Part shown: in pieces, positions 36,544-46,087 of the stretch | Layout: each line of letters starts with the position of its first letter | Position numbering within the stretch: the stretch's first letter is position 1 | From: Pseudomonas trivialis | GTDB lineage: Bacteria; Pseudomonadota; Gammaproteobacteria; Pseudomonadales; Pseudomonadaceae | Assembly (NCBI RefSeq): GCF_001439805.1 | Contig: NZ_JYLK01000003.1 | Coordinates: forward strand, 310,001-374,000 | Length of the DNA: 64,000 nucleotides | Direction of reading: 5' to 3' | Notes under the pieces: model-generated | What the model saw: only the letters and a program-made list of their open reading frames with translations | Told to the model about the DNA's origin: nothing | Databases searched by the model: none | Translations under genes and position numbers: made by a program

Positions 36544-36689
36544 CAGGTTTTATACCCCGGGTCTTGCAGGTCGAGTTTGCGCAGCGGCGCCGACCTGACC
36601 AGCGCGCCACCCAGGCTGTGGGCACTGCGGGTGACGGCCCTGACCTGGTCTTTGACGTTGGGTGGAGATAAAACGGGGGATAGGCTCAC
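36543..36689 (-). CDS. 48-residue ORF coupled to the hydrolase gene
   Basis: A GTG at 36687-36689 is preceded by AAGGAGG 8 bases upstream, among the best ribosome sites in the window. The frame runs 48 codons and its TGA overlaps the hydrolase ATG (TGATG). The peptide is proline-, valine- and arginine-rich in its first part, without membrane segment or known motif. It may be a real small protein or a leader that sets hydrolase translation. I do not recognise it. Confidence 0.6.
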   Translation of the reverse strand: MSLSPVLSPPNVKDQVRAVTRSAHSLGGALVRSAPLRKLDLQDPGYKT

Positions 36690-36878
36690 GGCAATGACCT
36701 CCTTGGCGTATTTCTTATTATTTTTCTAATGATAGTGGGCGTATGAGCCAGTCTAGTCAGACACCCTGGCGCGATAAGTTGCCTTCGCAGCCAGCTTGAT
36801 GACCGTGCGAGTCAGTTGCAAGAATAGTTCAGACAAGGGGTCGGCGGCGTCAGAGAAGCGCCGCCAGAAAAGCCGCAA

Positions 36879-37334
36879 TCAGCCGTGCAGGGCCGTCACC
36901 AGATCGCCCAGCCAGGGCTCGGCGTCGGCTTCCGGGGTAACACTTTCGCTGGCGTCCAGACGCAGCATCGGCAGCACTTCGCGCACCCCAAGCTCGCTGA
37001 ACAATTCGCGCATCTGTTCGCCACCGCTGCAAAAGGTGTCGCCATAGCTGGCGTCGCCCAGTCCGATCACGGCGCCCGGCAAGCCGCGCCAGGCGGCGGG
37101 CAGTTGGTCACGGATGCTTGAATACAATGGCTGCAGATTGTCGGGCAATTCGCCCATGCCGGTGGTGGAGGTCACGGCCAGCAACGCTTGGGGCGCAAAC
37201 GCCTGCACATCTGCCAGGGTGGCGCGGGGGTTGTGCCAGGCGTCGAAACCGGCCGCATTGAGAATACCGGCGGCGTGGCGGGCGACTTCTTCAGCCGTGC
37301 CGTACACTGAGCCGGAAAGGATGGCGACTTTCAT
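36879..37334 (-). CDS. MioC-like flavodoxin
   Basis: This 151-residue FMN-binding electron carrier has the phosphate loop SGSVYGTAEEVA near residue 8, TSTTGMGELPDN near 57, and the third loop GLGDASYGDTFC near 92. It matches short-chain flavodoxins of the MioC group. I chose the ATG at 37332-37334; a TTG lies one codon upstream. The reducing partner is not in the window. It stands alone, divergent from the LOV gene. Confidence 0.9.
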   Translation of the reverse strand: MKVAILSGSVYGTAEEVARHAAGILNAAGFDAWHNPRATLADVQAFAPQALLAVTSTTGMGELPDNLQPLYSSIRDQLPAAWRGLPGAVIGLGDASYGDTFCSGGEQMRELFSELGVREVLPMLRLDASESVTPEADAEPWLGDLVTALHG

Positions 37335-37460
37335 CAATCTGATCCTGTGGTTGAGTGAAAGCCTGGGATATTAACAGCTGAGGCAAATATTTCGGCGCGC
37401 CCGTGCAACATCCTGCCGGTGCCATAAACTGCCCTTTGAAAACCTGCTTTGGACCGTTCA

Positions 37461-37928
37461 ATGATTAACCCCAACCTGATGCAAATGGTGATCAACGCTT
37501 CCAACGACGGCATCGTGGTCGCCGAACGGGAAGGCCGCGAGACGCCGGTGATCTACGTCAACCCGGCTTTCGAACGCCTGACCGGCTACACACTCGATGA
37601 AATTCTCTACCAGGACTGCCGCTTCCTGCAGACCGGTGACCGCGACCAGCCGGGTCTGACGGTCGTTCGCAAAGCCATGCGGGAGGGCACCTCCTGCCGC
37701 GAAATCCTGCGCAACTACCGCAAGGACGGCACGCCGTTCTGGAATGAACTGTCGCTTTCAACGCTGTATAACGAGGCCGACAAGCTGACGTATTTCATCG
37801 GTGTGCAAAAGGACGTTACGCTGCAGGTCAAGGCCCAGCAGCGCGTAGCGCAACTGGAAGCGGAACTGGCCGAGGTCAAGGCTGAGCTCGCAGCACTGAA
37901 GGCGGCCGCCGGATCGAATAAAGTTTAG
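37461..37928 (+). CDS. Short LOV blue-light receptor
   Basis: This 155-residue protein is a LOV domain with N- and C-terminal helices and no output domain. The photoactive cysteine is C53 in YQDCRFLQ, the same position as in P. putida PpSB1-LOV, and the flavin-binding pattern (NPAFERLTGY, NYRKDGTPFWNELS) is intact. The C-terminal helix is a strong coiled coil (AELEAELAEVKAELA pattern) that suits light-driven dimerisation. The ATG at 37461 is used; an upstream TTG at 37449 is less likely. It lies 0.7 kb from the LitR-type regulator gene. Confidence 0.93.
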   Translation: MINPNLMQMVINASNDGIVVAEREGRETPVIYVNPAFERLTGYTLDEILYQDCRFLQTGDRDQPGLTVVRKAMREGTSCREILRNYRKDGTPFWNELSLSTLYNEADKLTYFIGVQKDVTLQVKAQQRVAQLEAELAEVKAELAALKAAAGSNKV

Positions 37929-37986
37929 AACCCGTGGGCATTAGAATGGATAATCGCCCCTCATTCTTCCTCATTGAGCCCGATCA

Positions 37987-38592
37987 ATGTCACGCGAAGC
38001 GCTTCTGACTCAGGACGAGTTGGATTTCATTCAGAACATGCAGCACAACCCCCAGCTCAATCTAAGGGATGCTTCGTCGAGCCTGACGGTCAATGGCGGT
38101 GCGCAATTGCGCGACCTGCTCACCCGGCTGGCGGCTCACGATCACGTCACGCTGCAGGCGCAATTCGATAACCAGCAACTCACTTTCCCTCTGCATCTGG
38201 TGGAGGATGAGTTCAATGCAGTGCATTTGCGCGTCGGGGTGCCGAGCATCTTCGAAGACGGGCCGATGATCCGCCCGTGGCGCCTGGCGCTGGACACACC
38301 GGTGGCGCTGGAGAACATCCGCGGCACCCCCGGCGCGCTGTGGGTGCATCAGGTGTCATTCAAAGGCGTGCTGGTGGAGATGCGTGGCCGGGTCAAGCCG
38401 CCCAAGAGCTTTTCGCTGTGGTTCAGCCCATCGGGCTACGAACGCATTTCGCTGCGCGGGGCGTTCGAGCGGGAGACGGCGCGGGGCCTGTTTGCCTACC
38501 GCTTGAGCCAGGTTGATGCGGATGAAACCGAGCGCCTGCGCCAGTTCATTCTGCACGAACATCGCCGGGTGCATCCGCACATGCATGCCTGA
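37987..38592 (+). CDS. PilZ-like protein without canonical c-di-GMP motifs
   Basis: This 201-residue soluble protein has an N-terminal helical part and a beta-barrel-like C-terminal part from about residue 95. The segment VHQVSFKGVLVEM corresponds to the DxSxxG strand of PilZ domains, but the aspartate is absent, and no RxxxR is found at the usual place, so nucleotide binding is doubtful. It ends 3 bases from the converging MerR gene and follows the LOV gene by 58 bases on the same strand. Assignment is moderate. Confidence 0.65.
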   Translation: MSREALLTQDELDFIQNMQHNPQLNLRDASSSLTVNGGAQLRDLLTRLAAHDHVTLQAQFDNQQLTFPLHLVEDEFNAVHLRVGVPSIFEDGPMIRPWRLALDTPVALENIRGTPGALWVHQVSFKGVLVEMRGRVKPPKSFSLWFSPSGYERISLRGAFERETARGLFAYRLSQVDADETERLRQFILHEHRRVHPHMHA

Positions 38593-38594
38593 AG

Positions 38595-39554
38595 TCAGGC
38601 ATCCAGCTTCGCGCCGAGAAACTGCTGCAAGCGAGCCTGCATCGACTGACCGTCATTGCCCAGGCAGCCGATGGTGGAATCCGCCAGGTTTTCGCGGGCC
38701 AGGTCCGATGCATCCCCGGCCAGCAGCAGTGGGCAGTCCAGGGTCAGCGCCAGGCGCCTCAGGCGCAGCGGCAATTCGTTGCCAGGCGCGTGATTGGAAA
38801 ACAACACCAGTGCGCGCGGCCGGGTCTTTTCGCACACCAGCGTCAACTCATCGAACGGCTGGCCCACGCCCAGCACCTTGACCGAGAGCTGATCGCTGCT
38901 CATCAAAACCCCAGCCACCAACAATTCAAGCTCACGACACTCGCCGGCAATGGCCGCCAGCAACACACGCGGTGCCGGAGAGGCGCAGGCCAGACGCAGG
39001 CGTTTTGAGGTGCTGGCGCGCAGGAAGTTATCGAAGAATAACCATTCACTGGCCTGGCCGAAGCGGCCTTGGTGGCGCAACAGGTCGTTCCACAGCGGCA
39101 TGAGGATCTCCTGGAACGCTACGCTCGCCGGGTAAGTCGCAAAAATCTGGCCGTAGAGGGTGTCCAGCCGGGCATCGTCAAAAGCGCTGATGGCAAGCAT
39201 CAACTGCGCCTGCAAACTCGGCCCTTCGCACTCCTCGCCCGCGTTTCGCTCAGCGCGCACCACCACAGCCTGCTGGTCATCACGGGCGATGATCTTCGCG
39301 ACCTTGCTGACGGCCAGGCCCCGTTCGATCCAGTCGAGGATGCGATTGACTGTGTCGATATCCGCTCTGGAATACAGGCGATGCCCGCTTTCGGTGCGTG
39401 TGGGCTGGATCAGGGCATAACGACGCTCCCAGGCACGCAGGGTGACGGGGTTAACGCCGGTCAATCTGGAGACTTCACGAATGGGAAACAGCTCGTCGGA
39501 AACGGAGTCGGCAACCGGGGCGATTTCGTGGACAGAAGCAATGGTTTCGGACAT
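38595..39554 (-). CDS. MerR-family regulator of the LitR/CarH type
   Basis: This 319-residue protein has an N-terminal MerR winged helix (about 22-90; LTGVNPVTLRAWERRY is typical) and a C-terminal cobalamin-binding-like domain (about 110-319). The B12-anchoring DxHxxG motif is not seen, as in the class II LitR proteins of Pseudomonas (PplR1/PplR2), which act with a LOV protein in P. putida light responses. Having a LOV gene 0.7 kb away strongly supports that reading. It should repress or activate light-responsive genes, including possibly its divergent neighbour. Confidence 0.85.
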   Translation of the reverse strand: MSETIASVHEIAPVADSVSDELFPIREVSRLTGVNPVTLRAWERRYALIQPTRTESGHRLYSRADIDTVNRILDWIERGLAVSKVAKIIARDDQQAVVVRAERNAGEECEGPSLQAQLMLAISAFDDARLDTLYGQIFATYPASVAFQEILMPLWNDLLRHQGRFGQASEWLFFDNFLRASTSKRLRLACASPAPRVLLAAIAGECRELELLVAGVLMSSDQLSVKVLGVGQPFDELTLVCEKTRPRALVLFSNHAPGNELPLRLRRLALTLDCPLLLAGDASDLARENLADSTIGCLGNDGQSMQARLQQFLGAKLDA

Positions 39555-39588
39555 CAGGAGGCCAACGACGCGCGTGAAATTGGATCCT

Positions 39589-39618
39589 ATTTAACGCTTT
39601 TATACCGTTGTTTTTCAA
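39589..39618 (-). promoter_or_regulatory. Candidate promoter of the MerR gene
   Basis: On the minus strand TTGAAA (39613-39618) and TTAAAT (39589-39594) are 18 bases apart, about 35 bases before the MerR start. The gap to the divergent gene likely also holds the regulator's own site. Confidence 0.4.
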
Positions 39619-39768
39619 GGACCGTGCCTATCGGACCAATGTCGCTGGTGTATTCGCGCAAAACAGGAATAATCCTTGCCTGCCTTTTCAACAGAGCTGC
39701 AACACCCCGCAGCTTCGTTTGTGCGCCACCTACCCGGTTCAGCGCACCCGTACATTTGGAGATACACA

Positions 39769-40326
39769 ATGTCTACCTCACCCGTCACCTTGATGGTTGC
39801 GCGCCGCGTGGCCAAAGGACGCTACGAAGAACTGATGGCCTGGCTGCGCGAAGGCGAGCAACTGGCCACGGACTTCCCCGGTTACCTGGGCTCCGGCGTG
39901 CTGGCCCCGCCGCCCCATGACGATGAATTCCAGATCATCTTCCGCTTCGCCGACGAAATCACCCTGCATGCCTGGGAGTTTTCCGCCTCGCGCAGTGCGT
40001 GGCTGAGCCGTGGCAGCGAGCTGTTTGCCGACCCGTCCGAACACCGCGTGCGCGGCATCGATGGCTGGTTTGGCGCGGCGGGCGCGCGACCGCCACGCTG
40101 GAAGCAGGCGGTGGCGATCTGGCTGGCGTTTTTCCCGGTGTCGCTGCTGTTCAACTTTGGCCTGGGGCCGCTGCTGGGCGAGCTGGACCTGTTCCCGCGC
40201 ATTCTGGTCAGCACCCTGGCGCTCACGCCACTGATGGTGTTCTGGTTCATTCCTTTGTCGACCCACCTGCTGGCCAACTGGCTCCACCCATCGCCGCCGC
40301 CCAAGGTCACGCCAGCCCCGGCCTGA
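39769..40326 (+). CDS. Monooxygenase-like (ABM) protein with two membrane helices
   Basis: This 185-residue protein begins with an antibiotic-biosynthesis-monooxygenase-like alpha/beta domain (about 1-110), then two hydrophobic segments (about 120-145 and 150-178). The ATG at 39769 has GGAG upstream; the longer open frame is unsupported. It is divergent from the LitR-type regulator, and genes in that position are often its targets. Enzyme activity is not assured. Confidence 0.8.
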   Translation: MSTSPVTLMVARRVAKGRYEELMAWLREGEQLATDFPGYLGSGVLAPPPHDDEFQIIFRFADEITLHAWEFSASRSAWLSRGSELFADPSEHRVRGIDGWFGAAGARPPRWKQAVAIWLAFFPVSLLFNFGLGPLLGELDLFPRILVSTLALTPLMVFWFIPLSTHLLANWLHPSPPPKVTPAPA

Positions 40327-40383
40327 GTACAGGGAAGGCCGGTCGCTGGTATAGTTTCAACTTGCCCGCGACCTGAGCCTCCC

Positions 40384-41094
40384 ATGACCGCACCCCTTGC
40401 CCCGATCCTGATCACCGGCGCTGCCCAGCGCGTCGGCCTGCATTGCGCCGAGCGCCTGCTGGACGCGGGTCAGCCGGTGATTTTCAGCTACCGCAGCGAG
40501 CGCCCGGGCGTTCACGCGTTGCGCGAGCGTGGCGCAACAGGCCTGTTTGCCGACTTCTCCAGCGAGGCCGGGATTCTTGCGTTTATCACCGAGCTGAAAA
40601 CCCACACCGACTGCCTGCGCGCCATCATCCACAATGCTTCGACCTGGGCTGCGGAAACGCCGGGCGACGAAAGCCGCGCGTTTACCGACATGTTCAGCGT
40701 GCACATGCTTGCGCCGTATCTGATCAACCTGCATTGTTCAACCTTGCTGCAACGCTCGACACCTGCCGATATCGTGCACATCAGCGATGACGCGGTACGC
40801 AAGGGCAGCCGCCAGCACATCGCCTATTGCGCCACCAAGGCCGGGCTCGACAGCCTCACGCTGTCGTTTGCCGCGCAGTTCGCGCCATTGATCAAGGTCA
40901 ACGGCATTGCACCGGCGATGGTGATGTTCAACGAGGGCGACGATGCGGCTTACCGCGACAAAGTCCTGGCCAAGTCAGCCCTGGGCATCGAGCCCGGGCC
41001 CGACGTGATCTACCAGGGTGTGCGTTACCTGCTGGACAACCCCTATGTCACCGGAACCACCCTGACCGTTAACGGTGGGCGGCATATCAAATAA
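40384..41094 (+). CDS. folM: Dihydromonapterin reductase
   Basis: This 236-residue SDR-family enzyme reduces dihydromonapterin to tetrahydromonapterin using NADPH. TGAAQRVG (11-18) is the cofactor loop and Y148 with K152 is the catalytic pair. It is immediately followed by folE and folX, the other two steps of that route in Pseudomonas, which supports FolM over a general SDR. Tetrahydromonapterin is known as the cofactor of phenylalanine hydroxylase in pseudomonads. Confidence 0.88.
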   Translation: MTAPLAPILITGAAQRVGLHCAERLLDAGQPVIFSYRSERPGVHALRERGATGLFADFSSEAGILAFITELKTHTDCLRAIIHNASTWAAETPGDESRAFTDMFSVHMLAPYLINLHCSTLLQRSTPADIVHISDDAVRKGSRQHIAYCATKAGLDSLTLSFAAQFAPLIKVNGIAPAMVMFNEGDDAAYRDKVLAKSALGIEPGPDVIYQGVRYLLDNPYVTGTTLTVNGGRHIK

Positions 41095-41114
41095 GCCGTT
41101 TTTGAGGATGTTGT

Positions 41115-41675
41115 ATGACTGTATCCCTGCCCCACCACTATCGCGAGATCCTCAAGGGTCTGGGTGAAGACCCGGAGCGCGAAGGTTTGCTCGACACCCC
41201 CAAGCGCGCCGCCAAGGCCATGCAGTACCTGTGTCATGGCTACGAGCAGAATCTGGAAACCATCGTCAACGGCGCGCTGTTCGCGTCCGACAACGATGAG
41301 ATGGTGATCCTCAAGGACATCGAGCTGTATTCGCTGTGCGAGCACCACCTGCTGCCCTTTATCGGCAAGGCCCATGTGGCCTATATTCCGACCGGCAAGG
41401 TGCTGGGCCTGTCGAAGCTGGCGCGCATCGTCGATATGTTTGCCCGGCGCCTGCAGATCCAGGAAAACCTCACGCGGCAGATCGCCGACGCCATCCAGGA
41501 CGTGACCCAGGCCGCCGGCGTGGCAGTGGTGATCGAGGCCCGGCACATGTGCATGATGATGCGCGGCGTGGAAAAACAGAATTCAACCATGAACACTTCG
41601 GTGATGCTCGGCGCGTTTCGCGAGTCGAGCACCACGCGCATGGAGTTCCTGCAACTGATTGGACGGAGCAAGTAG
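41115..41675 (+). CDS. folE: GTP cyclohydrolase I
   Basis: This 186-residue enzyme converts GTP to dihydroneopterin triphosphate. Zinc ligands are C75 and H78 in CEHHLLPF and C146 in ARHMCMMM. The length is shorter than the E. coli enzyme but normal for FolE homologues of this type. It lies between folM and folX, so this copy probably serves monapterin rather than folate synthesis; whether another folE exists elsewhere cannot be seen. Confidence 0.95.
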   Translation: MTVSLPHHYREILKGLGEDPEREGLLDTPKRAAKAMQYLCHGYEQNLETIVNGALFASDNDEMVILKDIELYSLCEHHLLPFIGKAHVAYIPTGKVLGLSKLARIVDMFARRLQIQENLTRQIADAIQDVTQAAGVAVVIEARHMCMMMRGVEKQNSTMNTSVMLGAFRESSTTRMEFLQLIGRSK

Positions 41676-41677
41676 CA

Positions 41678-42049
41678 ATGCCACAACTTCAACCAGGCAT
41701 GGCGCGCATCAGGGTCAAGGACCTGTGCCTGCGTACCTTTATCGGCATCAACGAGGAAGAAATCCTCAACAAGCAGGACGTGCTGATCAACCTGACCATC
41801 CTGTATGCCGCCCAGGCAGCCGTGCGCGACAATGATATCGACCACGCCCTGAACTACCGCACCATCACCAAGGCAATCATCGCCCACGTGGAAGGCAACC
41901 GCTTTGCCTTGCTCGAACGCCTCACCCAGGAACTGCTGGACCTGGTGATGGGCAATGAATCCGTGCTGTATGCCGAAGTCGAAGTGGACAAGCCCCATGC
42001 GCTGCGCTTTGCCGAATCGGTGTCGATTACCCTGGCGGCCAGCCGCTGA
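41678..42049 (+). CDS. folX: Dihydroneopterin triphosphate 2'-epimerase
   Basis: This 123-residue enzyme of the FolB/FolX fold makes the monapterin form. The segment [15 protein letters not shown] and the following beta strands match FolX, with the helix [14 protein letters not shown] typical of FolX rather than FolB. The ATG at 41678 begins two bases after the folE stop; the longer open frame lies inside folE. Confidence 0.92.
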   Translation: MPQLQPGMARIRVKDLCLRTFIGINEEEILNKQDVLINLTILYAAQAAVRDNDIDHALNYRTITKAIIAHVEGNRFALLERLTQELLDLVMGNESVLYAEVEVDKPHALRFAESVSITLAASR

Positions 42050-42065
42050 CAGTGAAGTGAGCCCT

Positions 42066-42362
42066 ATGAACGACCAACAACGCCTCGAACTCGAAGCCGC
42101 CGCCTTTCGCCGGCTGGTGGCACACCTGGACAGCCGCAAGGATGTACAGAACATTGACCTGATGAACCTGTCGGGCTTCTGCCGTAACTGCTTGTCCAAG
42201 TGGTACAAGGCCGAGGCCGACGAGCGCCAGATCGAACTGAGCCTGGATGACGCCCGTGAGGTGGTGTACGGCATGCCCTACGCCGAGTGGAAAGCCCAAT
42301 ACCAGCAAGAAGCCAGCGCCGACCAGCAGGCTGCGTTCGCCAAAGGAAAAACCCATGACTGA
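42066..42362 (+). CDS. DUF1244 protein
   Basis: This 98-residue protein has a helical pattern with NLSGFCRNCLSKWY near residues 38-51, the signature of DUF1244; the two cysteines spaced C-x2-C suggest metal binding. It sits in the folM-folE-folX operon and overlaps the next gene by 8 bases. Function is unknown. Its place is conserved next to HopJ-type genes, as far as I recall. Confidence 0.88.
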   Translation: MNDQQRLELEAAAFRRLVAHLDSRKDVQNIDLMNLSGFCRNCLSKWYKAEADERQIELSLDDAREVVYGMPYAEWKAQYQQEASADQQAAFAKGKTHD

Positions 42363-42696
42363 CCTGAACACCCTGCGTGCCAGCCTCAACAGCGGCAAAC
42401 ACCTGTTTGCCGACACCCTGGCCTTTATCGCAGCCGGTTACGACTACCAGCCGCAAGCCTTCACCAATGGCGGCGTGGAAAATGCGGCCGGGCAGAACGA
42501 GGGGTCGTGCAAGACCCTGGGACTGGCGTTGCTGGAAGGGTTAAGCGATCAGGAAGCGCTGCTGGCGTTTGGGGAGCATTACCGCTCGGTGGTGGCGACG
42601 CCGGAGGGCAGTGACCATGGCAATATCCGCGCGTTGATCGAGCATGGCCTGGCCGGGGTGAAGTTCACCGCGCAGCCGCTGACCCGCAAATCCTGA
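42355..42696 (+). CDS. HopJ-type protein
   Basis: This 113-residue protein resembles the HopJ type III effector family, with FADTLAFIAAGYDYQPQAFTNG split over its N-terminus and NEGSCKTLGLALLEGLS in the centre. The name comes from P. syringae, but homologues are housekeeping-like in many pseudomonads without type III secretion, so an effector role is unlikely here. It overlaps the DUF1244 gene by 8 bases, implying translational coupling. Confidence 0.88.
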   Translation: MTDLNTLRASLNSGKHLFADTLAFIAAGYDYQPQAFTNGGVENAAGQNEGSCKTLGLALLEGLSDQEALLAFGEHYRSVVATPEGSDHGNIRALIEHGLAGVKFTAQPLTRKS

Positions 42697-42714
42697 GCCA
42701 GACATAGATCAAAA

Positions 42715-42803
42715 TGTGGGAGGGGGCTTGCTCCCGATGGCGGTGGGTCAATCAAAGTATGAGTGACTGACACACTGCAATCGGGAGCAAGCCCCCTCCC
42801 ACA
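42715..42803. repeat. REP pair (REPIN-like), GGGGGCTTGCTCCC type
   Basis: TGTGGGAGGGGGCTTGCTCC and its inverted copy flank a central stretch of about 40 bases. It separates the converging hopJ and trxB genes. Confidence 0.9.
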
Positions 42804-42821
42804 TTTGTTTTGCCGCGTGGT

Positions 42822-43787
<966 letters not shown>

Positions 43788-44065
43788 TCACTCCTGTCGA
43801 CCGCCCGCAGAACAGGACGGCTGGAATAAAAAAGGACTGCGAAGCACTTGGGGAAGGCTTGAACTCGCAGATCCTGAAAATGATGGGTGCAGCGTATAGA
43901 GGGGGGCAAGATTAAGGAAATACGCATTAACAATCCAGCTCATAGGTGGTCTCTATGCAGCCGGCTCGACTCATCGACGGCTTTGTTACTGCTGATGTTG
44001 CCGCTTTCGACTTGCGTGCAAAGTCGGTAAGGTCGGCGCGTTCGTTATCCTGCTCGGAGTTCACC

Positions 44066-44830
44066 ATGCCTGCTCCTGTTCTTTCCGGCCCGCAATACCT
44101 GCGCGAAGGCCTCAAACTGGTATTGAGCCCAGGTCTGCGCCTGTTTGTGCTGCTGCCGCTGGCGATCAACCTGGCGCTGTTCGTCGGCTTGATCTATTTC
44201 GCCGGCCATCAGTTCAGCCTGTGGGTCGATCACCTGATGCCAACGCTGCCCGGCTGGCTGAGCTTTCTGAATTACCTGTTGTGGCCGCTGTTCGTGGTGC
44301 TGGTGGTGCTGATGGTGTTTTTCACCTTCACCATGCTCGCCAACATCATCGCAGCGCCGTTCAACGGGTTTCTGTCGGAAAAGGTCGAAGTGGTGGTACG
44401 CGGCACCGACGACTTCCCGGCGTTCAGCTGGGGCGAGTTGATCGCCATGGTCCCGCGCACCCTGGCGCGGGAAATGCGCAAGCTGGGCTATTTTCTGCCC
44501 CGCGCCATCGGGCTGTTTATCCTGTCGTTCATTCCGGTGGTCAACCTGATCGCAGCGCCGCTTTGGTTGCTGTTCGGCGTATGGATGATGGCGATCCAGT
44601 ACATCGACTACCCGGCCGACAACCACAAGCTGGGCTGGAATGAAATGCTCGCCTGGCTGCGCCAGAAGCGCTGGCAGAGCATGAGCTTTGGCGGGATTGT
44701 CTACCTGGTGCTGCTGGTGCCGGTGGTGAACCTGCTAATGATGCCGGCGGCGGTGGCCGGCGCCACGCTGTTCTGGGTGCGCGAACAAGGCGCCGAGGCG
44801 ATGGCGGTGAAACCGATCACTCGGTCATAA
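44066..44830 (+). CDS. cysZ: CysZ-family membrane protein (sulfate uptake)
   Basis: This 254-residue inner-membrane protein has four main hydrophobic segments and the CysZ/EI24 pattern, including [19 protein letters not shown] partly split near residue 150. CysZ supplies sulfate for cysteine synthesis. The ATG at 44066 with GGAG upstream is chosen; forty in-frame codons before it are unsupported. trxB is divergent, and reduced thioredoxin serves sulfate assimilation, a plausible functional link. Confidence 0.88.
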   Translation: MPAPVLSGPQYLREGLKLVLSPGLRLFVLLPLAINLALFVGLIYFAGHQFSLWVDHLMPTLPGWLSFLNYLLWPLFVVLVVLMVFFTFTMLANIIAAPFNGFLSEKVEVVVRGTDDFPAFSWGELIAMVPRTLAREMRKLGYFLPRAIGLFILSFIPVVNLIAAPLWLLFGVWMMAIQYIDYPADNHKLGWNEMLAWLRQKRWQSMSFGGIVYLVLLVPVVNLLMMPAAVAGATLFWVREQGAEAMAVKPITRS

Positions 44831-44884
44831 ATCCATCATCCGCGCGACACATTGGCGACATGGCCCACAGCGACACTGTGGGTC

Positions 44885-46087
44885 ATGACGACAGCCTCGC
44901 TCCATATCACTCTGATCACCGAAACCTTCCCGCCGGAAATCAACGGGGTGGCCAATACCCTTGGTCGCCTGTGCGACGGTTTGCGCGCCCGTGGCCATGT
45001 GGTCGAACTGGTTCGCCCGCGCCAGGGCGTCGACCAGTGCCGGCCCAGCGACGACGAACTGCTGCTGTGCCGCGGCTGGCCACTGCCGGGTTACCCCGGC
45101 CTGCAATGGGGCCAGTCGTCGATGCACAAGCTGTTGCGACGCTGGACGCGCCAACGCCCGGATGTGCTGTACATCGCCACTGAGGGGCCGCTGGGGCTCT
45201 CGGCGCTGCGCGCGGCGCGTCGCTTGGGGATCAGCGTGGTGAGTGGCTTTCACACCAACTTTCAGCAATACACTAACCGCTACGGGCTGAGCCTGCTGAG
45301 CCGTCTGGTTACGCATTACCTGCGCTGGTTTCATAATCGCTCGAGCCTGACCCTGGTGCCCAGCGCCAGCCAGCGCCTGGAGCTGGAGCGCCGGCATTTC
45401 GAACGTCTGGGGATGTTGTCGCGCGGGGTCGACAGCCAACTGTTCCATCCCGCCAAACGTGACTGCACGCTGCGTGAGACCTGGGGCCTGGAGAACGACG
45501 ACATCGCCGTGCTGCACGTAGGACGCCTGGCTCCGGAGAAAAACCTCGGGCTGCTCAAACGCTGCTTTGAAGGGTTGCAGGACAGCTATCCCGCTCGGCG
45601 CATGAAGTTGATCATCGTCGGCGACGGCCCGCAACGCGCCGTACTGGAACGCGACCTGCCCGACGCCGTGTTCTGCGGCACCCGGCGAGGCGAAGAACTG
45701 GCGCGCCATTACGCTAGCGGCGATCTGTTCCTGTTTCCCAGCCTGACCGAGACCTTCGGCAATGTGGTGCTGGAAGCCATGGCCTCTGGGCTTGGTGTGG
45801 TGGCGTATGACCAGGCGGCGGCCACCCAGCATATTCGCCACGGCTACAACGGCGTACTGGCCATGCCTGGCGATGAGGGCGCGTTCTGCGACGCGGCCAT
45901 CTGGCTGCTGGAAGAACGCGAGACCTTGCGCAGGGCGCGCCTCAACGCGCGCCAGCATGCGAGCCGCCAGGGATGGACGGCGATTATCGAGCAATTCGAG
46001 CGCCAGCTGCGCGGTGTATGCCAGGAGCCGCATCCGTCGCCGCTCCTCACGCCCTTTACACCAGGGTCGTCAGCGCCTCACGACTGA
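44885..46087 (+). CDS. GT4-family glycosyltransferase
   Basis: This 400-residue GT-B glycosyltransferase has an N-terminal part opening TETFPPEINGVANT and a C-terminal nucleotide-sugar part with VGRLAPEKNL, EALMA-like segment EAMASGLGVVAY and an E-x7-E-type pattern. It resembles mannosyltransferases of the PimB/SqdX group, but the acceptor is unknown. Its last 32 bases overlap the converging reductase gene. The start is the ATG at 44885, although its ribosome site is weak. Confidence 0.87.
   Translation: MTTASLHITLITETFPPEINGVANTLGRLCDGLRARGHVVELVRPRQGVDQCRPSDDELLLCRGWPLPGYPGLQWGQSSMHKLLRRWTRQRPDVLYIATEGPLGLSALRAARRLGISVVSGFHTNFQQYTNRYGLSLLSRLVTHYLRWFHNRSSLTLVPSASQRLELERRHFERLGMLSRGVDSQLFHPAKRDCTLRETWGLENDDIAVLHVGRLAPEKNLGLLKRCFEGLQDSYPARRMKLIIVGDGPQRAVLERDLPDAVFCGTRRGEELARHYASGDLFLFPSLTETFGNVVLEAMASGLGVVAYDQAAATQHIRHGYNGVLAMPGDEGAFCDAAIWLLEERETLRRARLNARQHASRQGWTAIIEQFERQLRGVCQEPHPSPLLTPFTPGSSAPHD

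Noticed and set aside
42355..42696. HopJ-type gene as sign of a type III secretion system
   Set aside because: No secretion genes or hrp box are in view, and the gene belongs to a pterin operon.
43946..44065. An N-terminal extension of CysZ by 40 codons
   Set aside because: The conserved protein begins at 44066 with GGAG before it; the extension has no site of its own.
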